A stretch of 55,000 bases of DNA from Neocallimastix lanati (nom. inval.) (Eukaryota > Neocallimastigomycota > Neocallimastigomycetes > Neocallimastigales > Neocallimastigaceae), in contig JACVTC010000099.1 in assembly GCA_016946835.1 (NCBI GenBank), positions 192,501 to 247,500 on the forward strand, written 5' to 3'. This document shows positions 1 to 12,839 of this stretch, one piece after another. The notes under the pieces were generated by a model, which worked only from the letters and a program-made list of their open reading frames with translations, had not been told where the DNA came from and made no database searches. The translations under genes were made by a program, and so were the position numbers. The first letter of the stretch is position 1. Every line of letters starts with the position of its first letter.

Positions 1-591
1 TCCTCTCAAAAAGTAACATAAAGAGAGTTACTGATGATTGGTAGTACATTAGTAAGACATTCCTTAAGCCACACAAAATACGGAATAGTAAACCTCTGTG
101 AGCTTTTTTAGGAGTTGTTCACTTTTTAAAAAAAAAAAAAAAAATGTCTTCATTTTCCAGTATTGAATTGTAGCTCCTCTAAAGCTGAAATTCCACCAAG
201 AAGGAATATATAAAAAAATCAGTTTATGAAATTTCTAAATTCTAAAATATTAGAATAAGAAGGAAGTAAAGGAAAGATTCCATACTTTTATTGGAAAATA
301 AAAATGAAAAGATCATCGACAAGGGTAGAATTTAGAACAATCGTCAGAAACTCTACCAATTCTACTTGCGACAGTGGAATTATATTTTTAATTAGCTCTT
401 TAATCTTAAGATCCAGTTAAAAAAAAAAAAAAAAACCTAAACTTAAAATAAGGGTATTTAAGGCTGAGCCTTGAATAGATTTCTAGTATTTTATAAATTT
501 AAAGTCATCATAATTCGTTCCTTTAATTCCATGGGAATTAGCAACGTCAGACCAATAAGGATTTAATAACATCTTTGAAGTTTAGTGAAAT

Positions 592-623
<32 letters not shown>

Positions 624-882
624 CTAATTTTCTTGTAGAGCATCAGTAATTTTTTTCGACATAAGAATAACGTGGCATGGAAGGAATATATGGTTTTATG
701 AGATCTTTAATTATCCATTTTGAATTTTTCCATTTTACACACACACATAAAAAAAAAACATTCTATTTGAAGAGAAGCACAAAAGACCAAAAGACAGCCA
801 TAGAAAATACTTGAAGATCACAGAGATAAGACATAAACACCAAACGTTAGAGTTCCTTTTGATGTAACTCTTAAACATTTTT

Positions 883-914
<32 letters not shown>

Positions 915-960
915 CAATGTTAGGATAATCTTCCTTGTTCGAGGAGGTAGAATCAATACA
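1..960 (-). pseudogene. Decayed reverse-transcriptase-like retroelement relict, cut by window start
   Basis: No intact ORF is present, but this block is visibly less A+T-biased than the satellites around it, and conceptual translation of the minus strand gives coding-like stretches. One runs open from about 109 to the window edge (…GLLFRILCGLRN…, then …SSVTLFMLLFER), which resembles the segment just before the reverse transcriptase core in LINE-type elements. Another around 500-560 reads NPYWSDVANSHGIKG. These are broken by stops and by long poly(A)/poly(T) tracts at about 127-144, 418-435, 594-623 and 884-914. The identity is inferred from style and from a clearer relict of the same orientation at 20.7-21.8 kb; it could be a different retroelement family. 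The short reading frame at 735-956 is mostly poly-lysine from a homopolymer and is not a gene. Confidence 0.4.
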
Positions 961-1530
961 TCACAACAATACAGTGATAATTATGGATCGTACATTCTTA
1001 GAATTGTTTTTATTTTAACCTAAAAGTGGAGCAAAATATAATGCTGTGATAATATATTATTATTATTATTATTGTTATTATTATTAGTAATATTATTGAT
1101 GGAGAAATTTTCCAATTAATAAATACTAATTAAAATTTTAAGAAATTTTAATTGACGAAAAAAGTAAATATAACATTAAATATACAATACAAATATTAAA
1201 TAAAATAATAAAATTCAAAAAAAAAAAAAAAAAAAAAAAAAGGAATAGAAACATAATTGTATCATTTTAATTATTAAATATTTTTATTATTATTATTTTT
1301 TTTTTATTTTATAATTAGTTTTACATATATATACTTTAAAAAGAGATAGTAATGACAAAAAATATAAAAAAAGTTTTTTTCTTTTTTTTTTTTTTTTTTT
1401 AATAAAACCAAAATTAAAATCAAAATATTCGATAAATAGATAGATAGGATAGATAGATATTTAAGAAACTAATAATAATAATAGTAATAACAATAACAAT
1501 AACAATAATAGCAATAACAATAACAACAGC

Positions 1531-1589
<59 letters not shown>

Positions 1590-2133
1590 GACATTATTAA
1601 TTAAAAATATAATATTCAAAAAAATATAATATATAAAAAATAAAAATAAAAATAAAATAAAATAAAATAAAATAAAATAAAATAAAATAAAATAAAATAA
1701 AATAAAATAAAATAAAATAAAATAAAATAAAATAAAATAAAATAAAATAAAATAAAATAAAATAAAATAAAAAATAAAAAATAAAAAATTAAAATAATAA
1801 AAAAAAAATTATTATTTTTTTTTCTTAATAATTTTTTTTTTTTTTTTTTTTTTTTTTCCCTCTTGATACATTCCTATAACATTATTAACTTTTTTTTTTT
1901 AATATTATATTTATCATGAAATAAATAAAATCTTCTATTGGCTCTTCTAATATTTTTTTTCTTACTTTTATATATTATACTTTTATTTTATTTTTTTTTT
2001 GCTCTATGATTTTTTTTTTTTTTTTTTTATCATTATTACTATCATGATATTTAGGAATTGTGTGAAAGTGAGATCGTTTAAAAAAAAAAATCTGGTGAAT
2101 GTAATGAATTAATATTATGGTATTGATAACGGT

Positions 2134-2170
<37 letters not shown>

Positions 2171-2247
2171 CCATTAGTATTATTATTATTATTGTTATTT
2201 TTTAATATTCATTATTATTATTTTTATTATTATTATTTCGACATCTC

Positions 2248-2278
<31 letters not shown>

Positions 2279-2463
2279 TTTTTTAAATTAAAATAAAATT
2301 AATCATCTTTATCTTTAATAGGGAGGAGTATAGTTTTAATAAAATTAAATTAAATTAGATGATGATGCTGATGATTTATTATATTATTATTTTTAATAAC
2401 AATAGATTGACTTCAACATAACGATCGTTGTAATGATCACTATGACAGAGGAATTAGATTTAA
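961..2463. repeat. Gene-free AT-rich intergenic block with (AAT)n and (AAAAT)n microsatellites
   Basis: No coding signal is visible on either strand. It contains a trinucleotide AAT run around 1525-1588, a long pentanucleotide AAAAT run at about 1640-1775, and poly(T) tracts of 15-32 bases near 1381, 1832, 2018 and 2139. It includes the 3' flank of the minus-strand transcription factor gene. Confidence 0.7.
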
Positions 2464-5315
2464 TTAGGATTTTTTGATATTATTATTTTCTTTTTTATTG
2501 GAGGATTGTGAATTCAAATCGTCAACGTTTGATTCTTTTTCTTTAATAGTAGTAGTAGTAGTAGTATTGTTTGTGGTGGATATAATATTTTTATCCATGG
2601 TAGAAAGTTTAGTTTGTGGAGAACCCATACTATAATTCTTATCTTGAGTTGGTGTTGGAGTCACCGTTTGTACGGGAGCAGGAGCAGGAGTTGGCGTTGA
2701 AACTTGAGATGGCATACCATTAATATAATTATTAGGTTGAGGTTGAGGTGGGGTTTGAGTTTGTATTTGATTTTGATTTTGAATTTGTGTTTGTTGATTA
2801 GTATTAGGTTGTGATGGTGGAGGAGTAAGATAGGTATTAGATGGAATGGTTTGAATAGTTGATGTGATAAACGCTGCTGAAGGTTGCGGTTGTGGTTGAG
2901 GTTGTGGTTGAAGTTGTGGTTGAGGTTGAGATTGTGATTGTGATTGTGATTGAGATTGAGATTGGGGTTGAGGTGGTTGTGGTGGAGGAGTTGAAGTTAT
3001 AGTGGCTACTGTTTGTGATGATAAAGATTGAGGAGGAGGAAGTGAAGGAGAATTCATATATATATTTTGAGTTTGAATATGAGTTGGTGTTGAAGGTTGA
3101 CCTAGCGTTTGACTTATAGTTTGATTAGTGGGTTGAATTTGTGATTGAGCTTGAGCTTGAGTTTGAGTTACTGGGTAAAAAGTGGTAGAATGGTAAGTAG
3201 GTTGAGGTTGAGGTTGAGGTTGAGGTTGAGGTTGACCTTGAGCAGCTTGAGTTGGTGTTGTATTTGGGTTTGGATTGGTATAGTTATAATCATTGGTATT
3301 TGTAGTGGTATAATAACCAGTTTGAGGTTGATTTTGTGAAGGCATTGATGATGCTTGAGGTTGAGGTTGAGGTTGAGAAGGAAGGGCAGTATTTTGTTGA
3401 AGATAATTTGGTGGTGTAGGAGTAAGTTGACCCGTAGGATTAGATGGATTTAAATAAAGAGAAGAAGTAGGTTGAGGATTATTGTAATATTCATTTGAAT
3501 TTGAATTTGGATTTGGATTTGTTGTTGATCCATTTATATTTTGATTTGGAGGTGGATTTGGGGTCATATTCATATCCATACCAACATTCATATTATTCAT
3601 GTTCATATTCATATTATTCATGTTATTCATATTATTCATATTATTCATGTTCATATTCATATTATTCATATTATTCATGTTCATATTCATATTATTCATG
3701 TCATTCATACTATTCATGTTATTCATGTTCATATTCATATTATTCATGTCATTCATATTACTCATATTATTTATGTTCATATTCATATTATTCACGTCAT
3801 TCATATTATTCATATTCACACGTTGATTAGAATTTGGATCAGAAGAAGGATCATGAGGAGGAGGTTGACCATAGGGATAATAGGTGGTGATATTTTCTTC
3901 TTTGAGGGCATAGCCAGGATTCACCCCCATTCCTGCCGCCGTAGTCACAGTCATATGAAGAGGAGTGCCAGCGTTTGCATTTGTAGGAGTACCTGGATTA
4001 GAATTAGAAGAGAAGGTATTGGCCATTGGTGGAGGTGGTGTTGAGGTGTTATAATTTAAGGGAGGTTGACGAAGCAAGGAGGGAGGGGCTGGTAGAGGAT
4101 TTTGAAGAGGAGTGTGAATAGGGTTTTGTAGAGGGGATTGAAAAGGAGCTTGTAGTGAGTTAGGCGTTAACGAATAATGATATCTACTATCGGTAATAGG
4201 TGTAGCCGAAGGAGAAGCAGAAGCCGAAATTGGAGCAGAGGAAGGCATTGTAACGGCAGCAGGTATAACCGTATTTATAGAGATATCATGATAGTGACCA
4301 GGACTACGACCACGAACGACCAGAGGATCAGATTCCACGGAAGCAATTTTTATGGTGTCTCCTTCCTCAGTATTACCCAATAAATCTAGAACAAGAATAT
4401 AGTATTGTTGAGCGGCTCTTCGTTTACCGTTATTAGCAGTAGCAGCTTTAAACTGAAGTCGTTCGAACGTCACCATACTTTGTTCATTACCGATATTAGT
4501 GATTTGAGAATGACTACCTCCAACCTTAATTGGTTTAGGTTTTGGAATGATTTGAGGGCCTTTATCTCTTTTTGGAGTATGTTGAATGATATCAATTTTT
4601 TTATCACTACCAGAAACTCTTGAAGAGATACCGAGAGAAAAGGAATTAACTTTCACTATGTTATTTTTATCGTCTTCGACCAAACAAGGCAATTGAATTT
4701 GTTCATTGGTTTGAAGATCAAAGCAATTGAAGACAGTACTAATTTGGAAATAATTTCTACGATAACATGTCCAAATATTTTCAGTGATAAAGAATCCACG
4801 ATCCACCTTAGGATCGATTATTACAGTGAAGGGCTTTGTATGATTGATATCATACACCACATGATGTTGATGGGTTCTACCAAAGAAGGATCTAATTGCC
4901 GACTCATAATTAGTACGATCGCCTCTATGTCTTCTAGGGGAAGAAATATTATAAAAAGGTGAGCCAGGAGGAAGACCATTTGTATTTATTTGAGAAGGAG
5001 CAGAATGTAAGGAGGCGGTCTTTGCTAATCCCACTGTATCAATAGATAATTTTTTTAATGGAATATTATTATATTGAGATGGTGGTGGTGGAGCTTGTTG
5101 AACAATTTGTTGATTAGGAGGAGGATATTGATTATTTATCATAGGTTGGTTTTGAGGTTGTATATATGTTCTATATATATATATATATAATAAGTGTAAT
5201 ATAATAATGTAAAATATAAAAAGTATATATAAATTATAATTATAAATAATAAATAATAATAAATATTAATGATAATGAATAATAAAAAATAATTATAAAT
5301 ATTAATGATAATAAA

Positions 5316-5346
<31 letters not shown>

Positions 5347-5434
5347 TAAAATAAAAGTATAATATTATCAATAATTCATAACTCTAAAAAATAACTAATA
5401 TTAGCATATATTATATTATTTTTTTATTATTAAT

Positions 5435-5480
<46 letters not shown>

Positions 5481-5763
5481 ACATTTATTTTTATTTATTT
5501 AATAATTAATAAACTTTTTTTTTTTTTATTTTTTTTTTTTTTATTTTTTTAGTAATTTAATTATATAAATTTCGTATTATTTTTATTTTTCAATATTATA
5601 TATATTATATTAAAAATATTTACATTTCTTCTGTTGGATAAGAATAATTTTGGTTTTGATATTGGTTGGGTGCTGGAGGGAAGGTATTATTTCTGTAGTC
5701 ATTTTGAGGAATATTATAAATAGTATTAGAGGGTGGAATATTCGTATCCATAACTGTTGCCAT
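2464..5763 (-). CDS. NDT80/PhoG-family transcription factor (XprG/VIB-1-like)
   Basis: A predicted nuclear, DNA-binding regulator of 948 residues. Exons are 5763-5624 and 5170-2464, with a 453-base intron (donor GTAAAT, acceptor AG); codon 47 is split 2+1 across the junction and the coding sum is divisible by three. The start at 5763 was preferred to the internal Met at 5142 because the upstream exon is clearly coding and in phase. The NDT80/PhoG Ig-like DNA-binding domain spans about residues 155-340: the hallmark ATANNGKRR lies at about 290-298 and RGRSPGHY at about 333-340, both typical of fungal XprG/VIB-1 and related to Ndt80 and MYRF. The rest is low-complexity: Pro/Gln-rich N-terminus, a long Asn-Met repeat (encoded near 3590-3820), then Gln-Pro and Gln-Ser repeats. 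In other fungi such factors control starvation responses and secreted hydrolases; the role here is inferred. Plus-strand reading frames over the gene are shadows. Confidence 0.9.
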
Positions 5764-5843
5764 TTTTTATTTTATTAATTTCTTCTTTTCCTTTTCCCTT
5801 TTTTTTTTTTTTTTTTTTTTTTTGTTAAAAAATGATAGTTATC

Positions 5844-5879
<36 letters not shown>

Positions 5880-7555
5880 AAAAATTGCTATTGGTTTTAA
5901 TAATTGTAATATATCATTTAAGAATTGAATCCATACGTTTAAATATTCATATAATTATTTCTATAATATTTTAAAATTTTTTTAAAACTTTTAAAATTTT
6001 GTCTTATTTCTTTTATTATTGTTGTTATTTTTAATGAATTAAAATAAAATATAAATAAAATAGTGTTATTTTTATTAATAAATTTGGTAATTTTAATTAT
6101 TTTAGTTATTTATGTTTTAAATTTAGTTATATATATTTATTTTAGTTATTTATGTTTTAAATTTAGTTATATATATAATTATCATCTATACTATCAATTT
6201 AATAGTATATTATTAGTTATATTTGTGTAATGATATAAAAAAAAATAAATATTATTGATATTTTTAAAATTATTGATATTTTTAAAAATATTGAATAATG
6301 TTTTTTAACACTAAAAGAGGGATTAATTTTTTCGGATTTTTGTATATTTTTTCAAATTTAGTTCAGTTTATTTGAAAATATTTTTGTTTTTTCTTAAGGA
6401 TATAAAATAAAATATTATTCTATTATTTTTTTTTTTATTTTTTTTATTTTTTTTATTTTTTTTTTTATTTTTATTTTTAAATATATAGAAAGATAGTATC
6501 TAAAATGTCTAAAATGTAAAATAGTTTTTGTATAATTTTAAAAAAAAAAATTTTTTTTTTTTTTTACTTTTTGTTGACGTACAAAATTGAACTTTTTATA
6601 ATTTTCCAAATAATAAAGTTTATTTTTTATTTTTTAAAGGATTTTTATTAAAAAAATGAAATGATTTAAAAATTAAAAATTAAAAAATTAATTCATTTAT
6701 TTATTTTTTTGAGTTATTTATTTAAATAAATAATATTTATTCATTGAATTATTTAAGTGTAGAATTTAAATTATTTATATAAAAGTTTCCTTATTATATA
6801 TATTATTTATTTATTTATATGTAAAAAATGTATATCAATATTAATAAGAACAAAAACTTTTTCAACTAAACCATTTAATTTTAAAAAAAGAAAAAAAAAG
6901 AATAGATAGAGTATTTAGAAAATAAATAAGAAAAAAAATATATTTCATTCATTTCTTTAATTAATAAATAATAAAATAACTATTCAAACTTCTCTTTTGT
7001 TTTGAATGATTTGAGACTCTCATCAATATTTAAAAATTATTATTTATTTAATTTATTTAATGATTTTTATTAGTTATTTATCTATTAAATTATTATTTAT
7101 TTATTCATTTATTTCTTGTTTATATAATTAAATAAATAATAATAAATGAAAATAATAATTGAATGAAGAAATGAAATAATAAATAAATAAATAAATAAAG
7201 TAATAATTATTTATTTATTAATAAATAAAGTTTAAAATCAATATTTATTTTCTTTTATTTTTTATTTTTTATTTTTTTTCTTTTCATATATATTAATTAT
7301 CAATAAAAAAACTTTTTTATTAATTTATAAATGATCTTTTTGTATCGAATGGAATTAATTATAATTTATATATATTATTTAATTATTTATTAATAATTAA
7401 TTATAATTATTTAATTATTCAATAGATACTATTTAATTATTCAATAGATACTATTTAATTCTATTGAATTATTCATATATATAATATAATTCTATATAAT
7501 ACAATAAATTTTAAATTTAAATTTACCATTAATAATTAAATTATTTATTATGTAC
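5764..7555. other. Gene-free AT-rich intergenic sequence
   Basis: Upstream flank of the NDT80-type gene, with poly(T) tracts directly upstream of its start (about 5800-5823 and 5850-5875). A direct duplication of about 38 bases (TTTTAGTTATTTATGTTTTA and following) occurs at about 6101-6178. No coding signal was seen. Confidence 0.6.
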
Positions 7556-7995
7556 AATTTATTATTTATTATTAATTAATTATTATTCAATTATTTATTT
7601 TTAATGAATTATTATTTAATTATTTATTATTTATTATTTATTATTTATTATTTATTATTAATTATTATTATTTATTATTATTTATTATTCATTATTTATT
7701 ATTCATTATTTATTATTTAATTATTTATTATTTATTATTTAATTATTTATTATTTATTATTTATTATTTATTATTTATTATTTATTATTTAATTATTATT
7801 TATTATTTATTATTTATTATTTATTTATTTATTTATTATTTATTATTTATTATTTATTATTCATTATTTATTATTTAATTATTTAATTATTTATTATTTA
7901 TTATTTATTATTCAATTATTTATTATTTATTATTTATTATTTATTATTTAATTATTTAATTATTTAATTATTTAATTATTTATTATTATTTATTA
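7556..7995. repeat. TTATTTA-type satellite block
   Basis: About 440 bases made almost wholly of TTATTTATTA-type units in 7-base and 4-base phases, interrupted by TTAATTATT and TTCAATTATT variants. It contains almost no G or C. Confidence 0.85.
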
Positions 7996-8067
7996 TTTAT
8001 ATCTATACTTCTAATTATATATATTTTATGTATTATAATATTTACATCTAGTAATTATTTTAAAATT

Positions 8068-8202
8068 ATGTCCTTTTTTGAATTGCTTAAAGGTTTAAAA
8101 AAAGATTTAAGGGGAGAAGAAGAGGATGAAAAAAGAAAATCATTAACCATAAAAAAAAAAAAAAAGAAAATCTTTAAATTAATAAATTATGAAAAGCATT
8201 AA
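8068..8202 (+). CDS. Possible 44-codon ORF or exon in satellite DNA, unrecognised
   Basis: An ATG-started frame of 44 codons (MSFFELLKGLKKDLRGEEED…) stands out because its first 28 codons have mixed, charged, non-repetitive content while the sequence on both sides is AT satellite. The second half runs into poly-lysine from a 15-A tract. No splice donor follows at a sensible place and no family is recognised. It may be a real micro-ORF, a first exon, a relict, or chance. Confidence 0.2.
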   Translation: MSFFELLKGLKKDLRGEEEDEKRKSLTIKKKKKKIFKLINYEKH

Positions 8203-9074
8203 AACTTCTTTTCTATTTATTAATAAACTATTAAATTATATTTCAATTTCTATTTTCTATTTCTATTTTCTATTTTATCCTTTTTCTTAATGGAATTAAT
8301 CTCATTATTAAAATTATCCATTAAATCGATTATTAAAATTATTTTCTTATTTAATTAGTTTATAGCATTAATAATAATTTAATTAATATCAAATATTAAA
8401 TAGTTTTTCATTATCTATTCACTTTAATTAAATCATTATAATCATATAATAATAATATATGGTCATTATAATAATTATGGTCATTATAATAATTGTTTTC
8501 TCAATCCTTTTTAACTAAATTCAACAAATTCAACTATCATTGGGAATAAGCTATAAAATTATTTATTTAAATTTATATTTATTTATACATTCATTTATCT
8601 TGATTTTAGGATATAAATAAATGAATAAATAAGTATAAAATTAAATAAATACTAATTATATATAAATATGAAATTAAAAAAAAATTAAACCAATTTTTAA
8701 TATAACTTTAAATTTATTTGTTTTTCTTTATATAATATATTAAATTTTTAAATTTTTTTTTGTTGATTGAATTAATGCCAATAATTTATATATATTTCAT
8801 ATATTAATAATATATTACTAAGTAAATGAAATATTTGATTAATTTATTATCAATTATATTGAATTAAATAAAATAAAAATGAAATTATAAAAATTTATTT
8901 ATTAAAATAAATCTGAAGTATAATTATAATTTATAAATCTATTGATTATGTAGAGTATAATTATATATTCTATATATATTCATTTAAATTTAATTTAGTT
9001 TTAATTATTCATATTAATGAATTAGAAGACAATCAAAAAATATATTTCAATTATTTCAAAATAATTTGAAAATA

Positions 9075-9131
<57 letters not shown>

Positions 9132-10271
9132 ATGTAAATAATGTTGAATGAATATTTAATTTATTAAAGCACATGGATAAGGTCAAATATAAAAGTTAAA
9201 AATATTTTATTTTCTGTTATTAAATATTTATTTATTATTTATTTATTATTTATTTATTATTTGATTATTTATTATTCAATTATTTATTATTTATTATTAT
9301 TTATTATTTATTATTTATTATTATTTATTATTTGATTATTTATTATTTAATTATTTATTTATTATTCAATTATTTATTATTTATTTATTATTAATTATTT
9401 GATTATTTATTATTTATTATTCAATTATTTATTATTTATTTATTATTTATTATTTATTATTTATTATTCAATTATTTATTATTTATTTATTATTTATTAT
9501 TTATTATTTATTATTCAATTATTTATTATTTATTTATTATTTATTATTTGATTATTTATTATTTATTATTTATTATTTATTATTTATTATTTATTATTTA
9601 TTATTTATTATTCAATTATTTATTATTTATTTATTATTTATTATTTATTATTTTTTTTAATATTAATAATTCCATAACTTTAAATAATTTAATATAATTT
9701 TCTATATTTAAATATTAGATTAATTAATCCTATAAATATTTTATTTGTATAATTTATATGAATTATCCGCACTTTTTTTATTATTTTCTTTTGTAAAGTG
9801 AATTTAAATTGATCACTTTTTTTTTTTATTTATTAATTAATTAATTAACTACATATTTTTAATTAAGCTAAAATTTAATATTTAAATATAAAATAATTTA
9901 ACTTATTTAATTAATGTAAATGTAATATATAAATTTGTAATATTGATATAAAATGAAATATTCAAACCTTAATTAATATAAAATAGTTTTTATTATTCAA
10001 ACATAAATTAATGTCATAAATCAAATTTAAATCTAATGATTTTACAACAATTTATATGTGGCTTGATTTCTATATATTAATTATATTTATAATTAATAAT
10101 AAATTTTATAGCATAAATCAATGTTTTAATTATATTCTTATTATTTTATATTTATATTTATATAGTTATTAAATATTTCCTTAAATAATAATTATTAATA
10201 GTTTATTCTAATCACAAGAACAATTAATTAAATAGTTAATTATAACTAAATAACATAAAAATAAAGCATTT
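8203..10271. repeat. Gene-free AT-rich block with (AAAT)n and TTATTTA satellites
   Basis: Contains an (AAAT)n run at about 9072-9128 and a second TTATTTATTATT/TTCAATTATTTATT satellite at about 9225-9655, organised in loosely repeating modules that begin with TTCAATTATT or TTGATTATT. No coding sequence was recognised. It ends at the left target-site copy of the transposon. Confidence 0.7.
10263..10271 (+). repeat. Target-site duplication of MULE, left copy
   Basis: AAAGCATTT directly abuts the left terminal inverted repeat; the identical nine bases abut the right one at 14292-14300. Nine bases is the usual target duplication length for Mutator-like elements. Confidence 0.85.
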
Positions 10272-10322
10272 GGGGAGTGTGCATTTCGAAAATTTTTATT
10301 ACATAAATTTGTATTTTGTTGT
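10272..10322 (+). repeat. MULE left terminal inverted repeat
   Basis: Begins GGGGAGTGTGCATTTCG. From CATTTCG onward, 42 bases match the reverse complement of the right end without mismatch. Confidence 0.88.
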
Positions 10323-10323
10323 A

Positions 10324-10503
10324 TGGCTTAAATATTTTTAATTTTAAGCCACTTAATTTTATTAAAAATTTAATGAATAATAATTAATTAATTAAATAAA
10401 TAAAATTACAATTCTCAAAAATTTTCAAACACGTAATCTTACATGGGGCGTATATCTATTGTATCATATTTTGTGGCTTTTTTCTACAATTTTTAAAAAG
10501 CCA
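10324..10503. repeat. Two subterminal hairpins with TGGCTT arms
   Basis: TGGCTTAAA at 10324-10332 pairs perfectly with TTTAAGCCA at 10343-10351 (10-base loop). TGGCTTTTT at 10474-10482 pairs with AAAAAGCCA at 10495-10503 (12-base loop). Both arms begin with the same six bases, so they may be transposase subterminal sites; this role is inferred. Confidence 0.5.
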
Positions 10504-11137
10504 TATATTCACAATATGGCGTGAATAATAAATATGGTGATATTTTATGATGAAATTTTATAAGCCACCATGAATTTGGCGAAATTCAACTGGACGAAAT
10601 TCAACTTTTGGCGAAATACAACACTTCAATAAATAATAATTAGGTTAGGTATTTCTATTTAACATTGAAAAATAAAATAAAAATAAACATTTTATTTTTT
10701 AATGCTTAAAAAATAAAATAAAAATAAGAAATAAGAAAACTTTTTTTTTAAACATTGAAAAATAAAATAAAAATAAATAAACATTTTATTTTTTAATGCT
10801 TAAAAAATAAAAAAAAAAAAAAAAAAAATAAGAAATAAGAAAACTTCTTTTTTAAACATTAAAAAATAAAATAAAAGTAAATAAAAATTTATTTTTTAAG
10901 CATTAAAAAATAAAAAAAATAAAATAAAATAGAAAATAAAAAATAAAAATAAAAATAAATAAATAAAATAGTAAATAAAGAAATAATAAATAATTAATAA
11001 TTAAATAATTATTTAAATAATTATATAATTAATTAAAAAAAGATTTATTATTTTAAATATTAAAAAAAAAAAAAAAAGTTTCAAAGCATTTAAAAGTATA
11101 TTTAATAAAATATTTTATTGAAAAATTTTAATTATTA

Positions 11138-12564
11138 ATGGAAGACAATATAGAAATTGAAATAAGTGAAACAAATCGAGGAAATGAACAAATTATTATT
11201 AATAAAAAACACAAATTTAATTTTTCATTTCAAAGGAAAGATAAATCAAAAATTTATAGATGCACTGAATATAAGACTTTAAATAAATGTAAATCTTTAA
11301 TTATTTTAAATGATAAAAAGGAGGTTTTAAAATATGAAAGTTTACATAACCATCTCGAAAAAGAAATTGATGTGTCTATATCAGTAGCAAAGCATAAAAT
11401 TAAGGAAGAAATTAAGAAAAATTCAATTCCTATGGATATAAAACCTAAACATATATTTAATGTCGTTTCTCAAGAAATGGGACTTATATGCCCCGAATAT
11501 AGTACAATTAGATCCCAAATAATAAGAAATGTAAATAAACAATTTCCTCCAAACATAAAAAGTTTTGATGATATTCCCATTGAATCAGAATATTATAAAA
11601 CGAAAAGAAATGAAAATTTTATGATATTTAAAAATACTGATCTAATAATCTTTCAATCACCATTCCAAGCATATTTATTTTCGAATTATCATAAAAATAT
11701 ATTTGCGGACGGTACATTTTATGCAGCACCGAAATTTAGTTATCAGTTATTTATAACAAGAACTTATGTTGGGGAATTTAATATGTTTAACACTCTATAT
11801 TAAAAAATAAAAAACAATCTACATATGAAACATTATTTAAAGAAATAAAAAAAAATGCAAATAAATTTAGGAGTAATACATTAATTACTACAATTAATTT
11901 TCATTGTGATTTTGAACAAGGTATATCTAATGCCGCAAAAAAAGTTTTTCCCAATATAAATATTAAATATTGTGTTTGGCATTACAAAAGATCATTAGAA
12001 AAACAAAAAAATATATTATGTTATCATGAAGTGAAGAATAATAATGATGTATATATTTATTATAAAGCTATTTCGAACTTACCGTTTATAAACCCTAACT
12101 ATATATTTGATATTTATATTATAATAAAAAGAATTTGTCAAAAAAAAAAGTATAATAATTTTCTGCAATTTTTAGAATATTTTAATAAAAATTATTTACT
12201 TAAGTATAATGTTAATAATTGGAATTATTATGAAAATATAGAGCATTTAACAAACAATGCATCAGAATCTTATAATAGCTACTTAAATAATATATTTCCA
12301 AATAAACCTTTATTTTATAAATTAATATATATATTAAAAGAAGAAGAAAAATTATCTTATAATGATTATCAAAGGAGAACTAAAGGAAATTGGAAAAAAA
12401 AGCAAAAAATATTTAGTGCAACTGATGAAATTAAAATTTTAATTGAAAATTACAAAAGTAAGGAAATAAATTTATTTTATAATGGATGCAACAGAAATGA
12501 ATTAATTAAATTATGGAAAGAATGTTTAATTGATTTAAACGATATAAATATTAATTTAAAATAA
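11138..12564 (+). pseudogene. FLYWCH/MULE DDE transposase, frameshifted
   Basis: The first frame (11138-11803, 221 codons) opens with a FLYWCH-type zinc finger: C42, C51, H70 and H72 in a basic context. The catalytic domain starts with FADGTF, giving the first acidic residue D191. The frame then stops at 11801. Protein similarity resumes at once in another frame with HCDFE (second Asp codon 11908-11910) and a C-x2-H pair (CVWH), and continues through NNASES (Glu codon 12265-12267) to a stop at 12562-12564. This is the D-D-E order of MULE transposases. Comparison with the related copy at 49.6 kb indicates about 10 bases lost near 11795, which accounts for the frameshift. Without it the product would be near 475 residues. 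The gene is therefore inactive as read; programmed frameshifting is less likely. Confidence 0.85.
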
Positions 12565-12839
12565 ATAATCTTAATTTAAAAAAATGCTAGAAAAATACAA
12601 ATTTATTTACCTATTGTGTTTATTTAATAATCTTAATAGAAATTATCTTTTAGTTATTTTTATTAAGTAATTTATAACTAAAACCGATTTATTTGATACT
12701 AGTTAAAATTTTATTAATATCAATATCAATATTATATAATTATAAATTTTATTAATATCAATATACTTTTCAAAATTAATTATGTTATTAAAAATATTAA
12801 ATTCAATAAAAGATTTTTATTATTTTATTAAAATTATAA

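Noticed and set aside
735-956. Minus-strand frame of 73 codons with a poly-lysine run
   Set aside because: Its length depends on a homopolymer tract; other codons there are a broken relict, not an intact gene.
3145-4962. Several plus-strand reading frames opposite the NDT80-type gene
   Set aside because: Antisense shadows of its Gln-Pro, Asn-Met and domain codons; the minus strand carries the recognisable domain and phase-matched intron.
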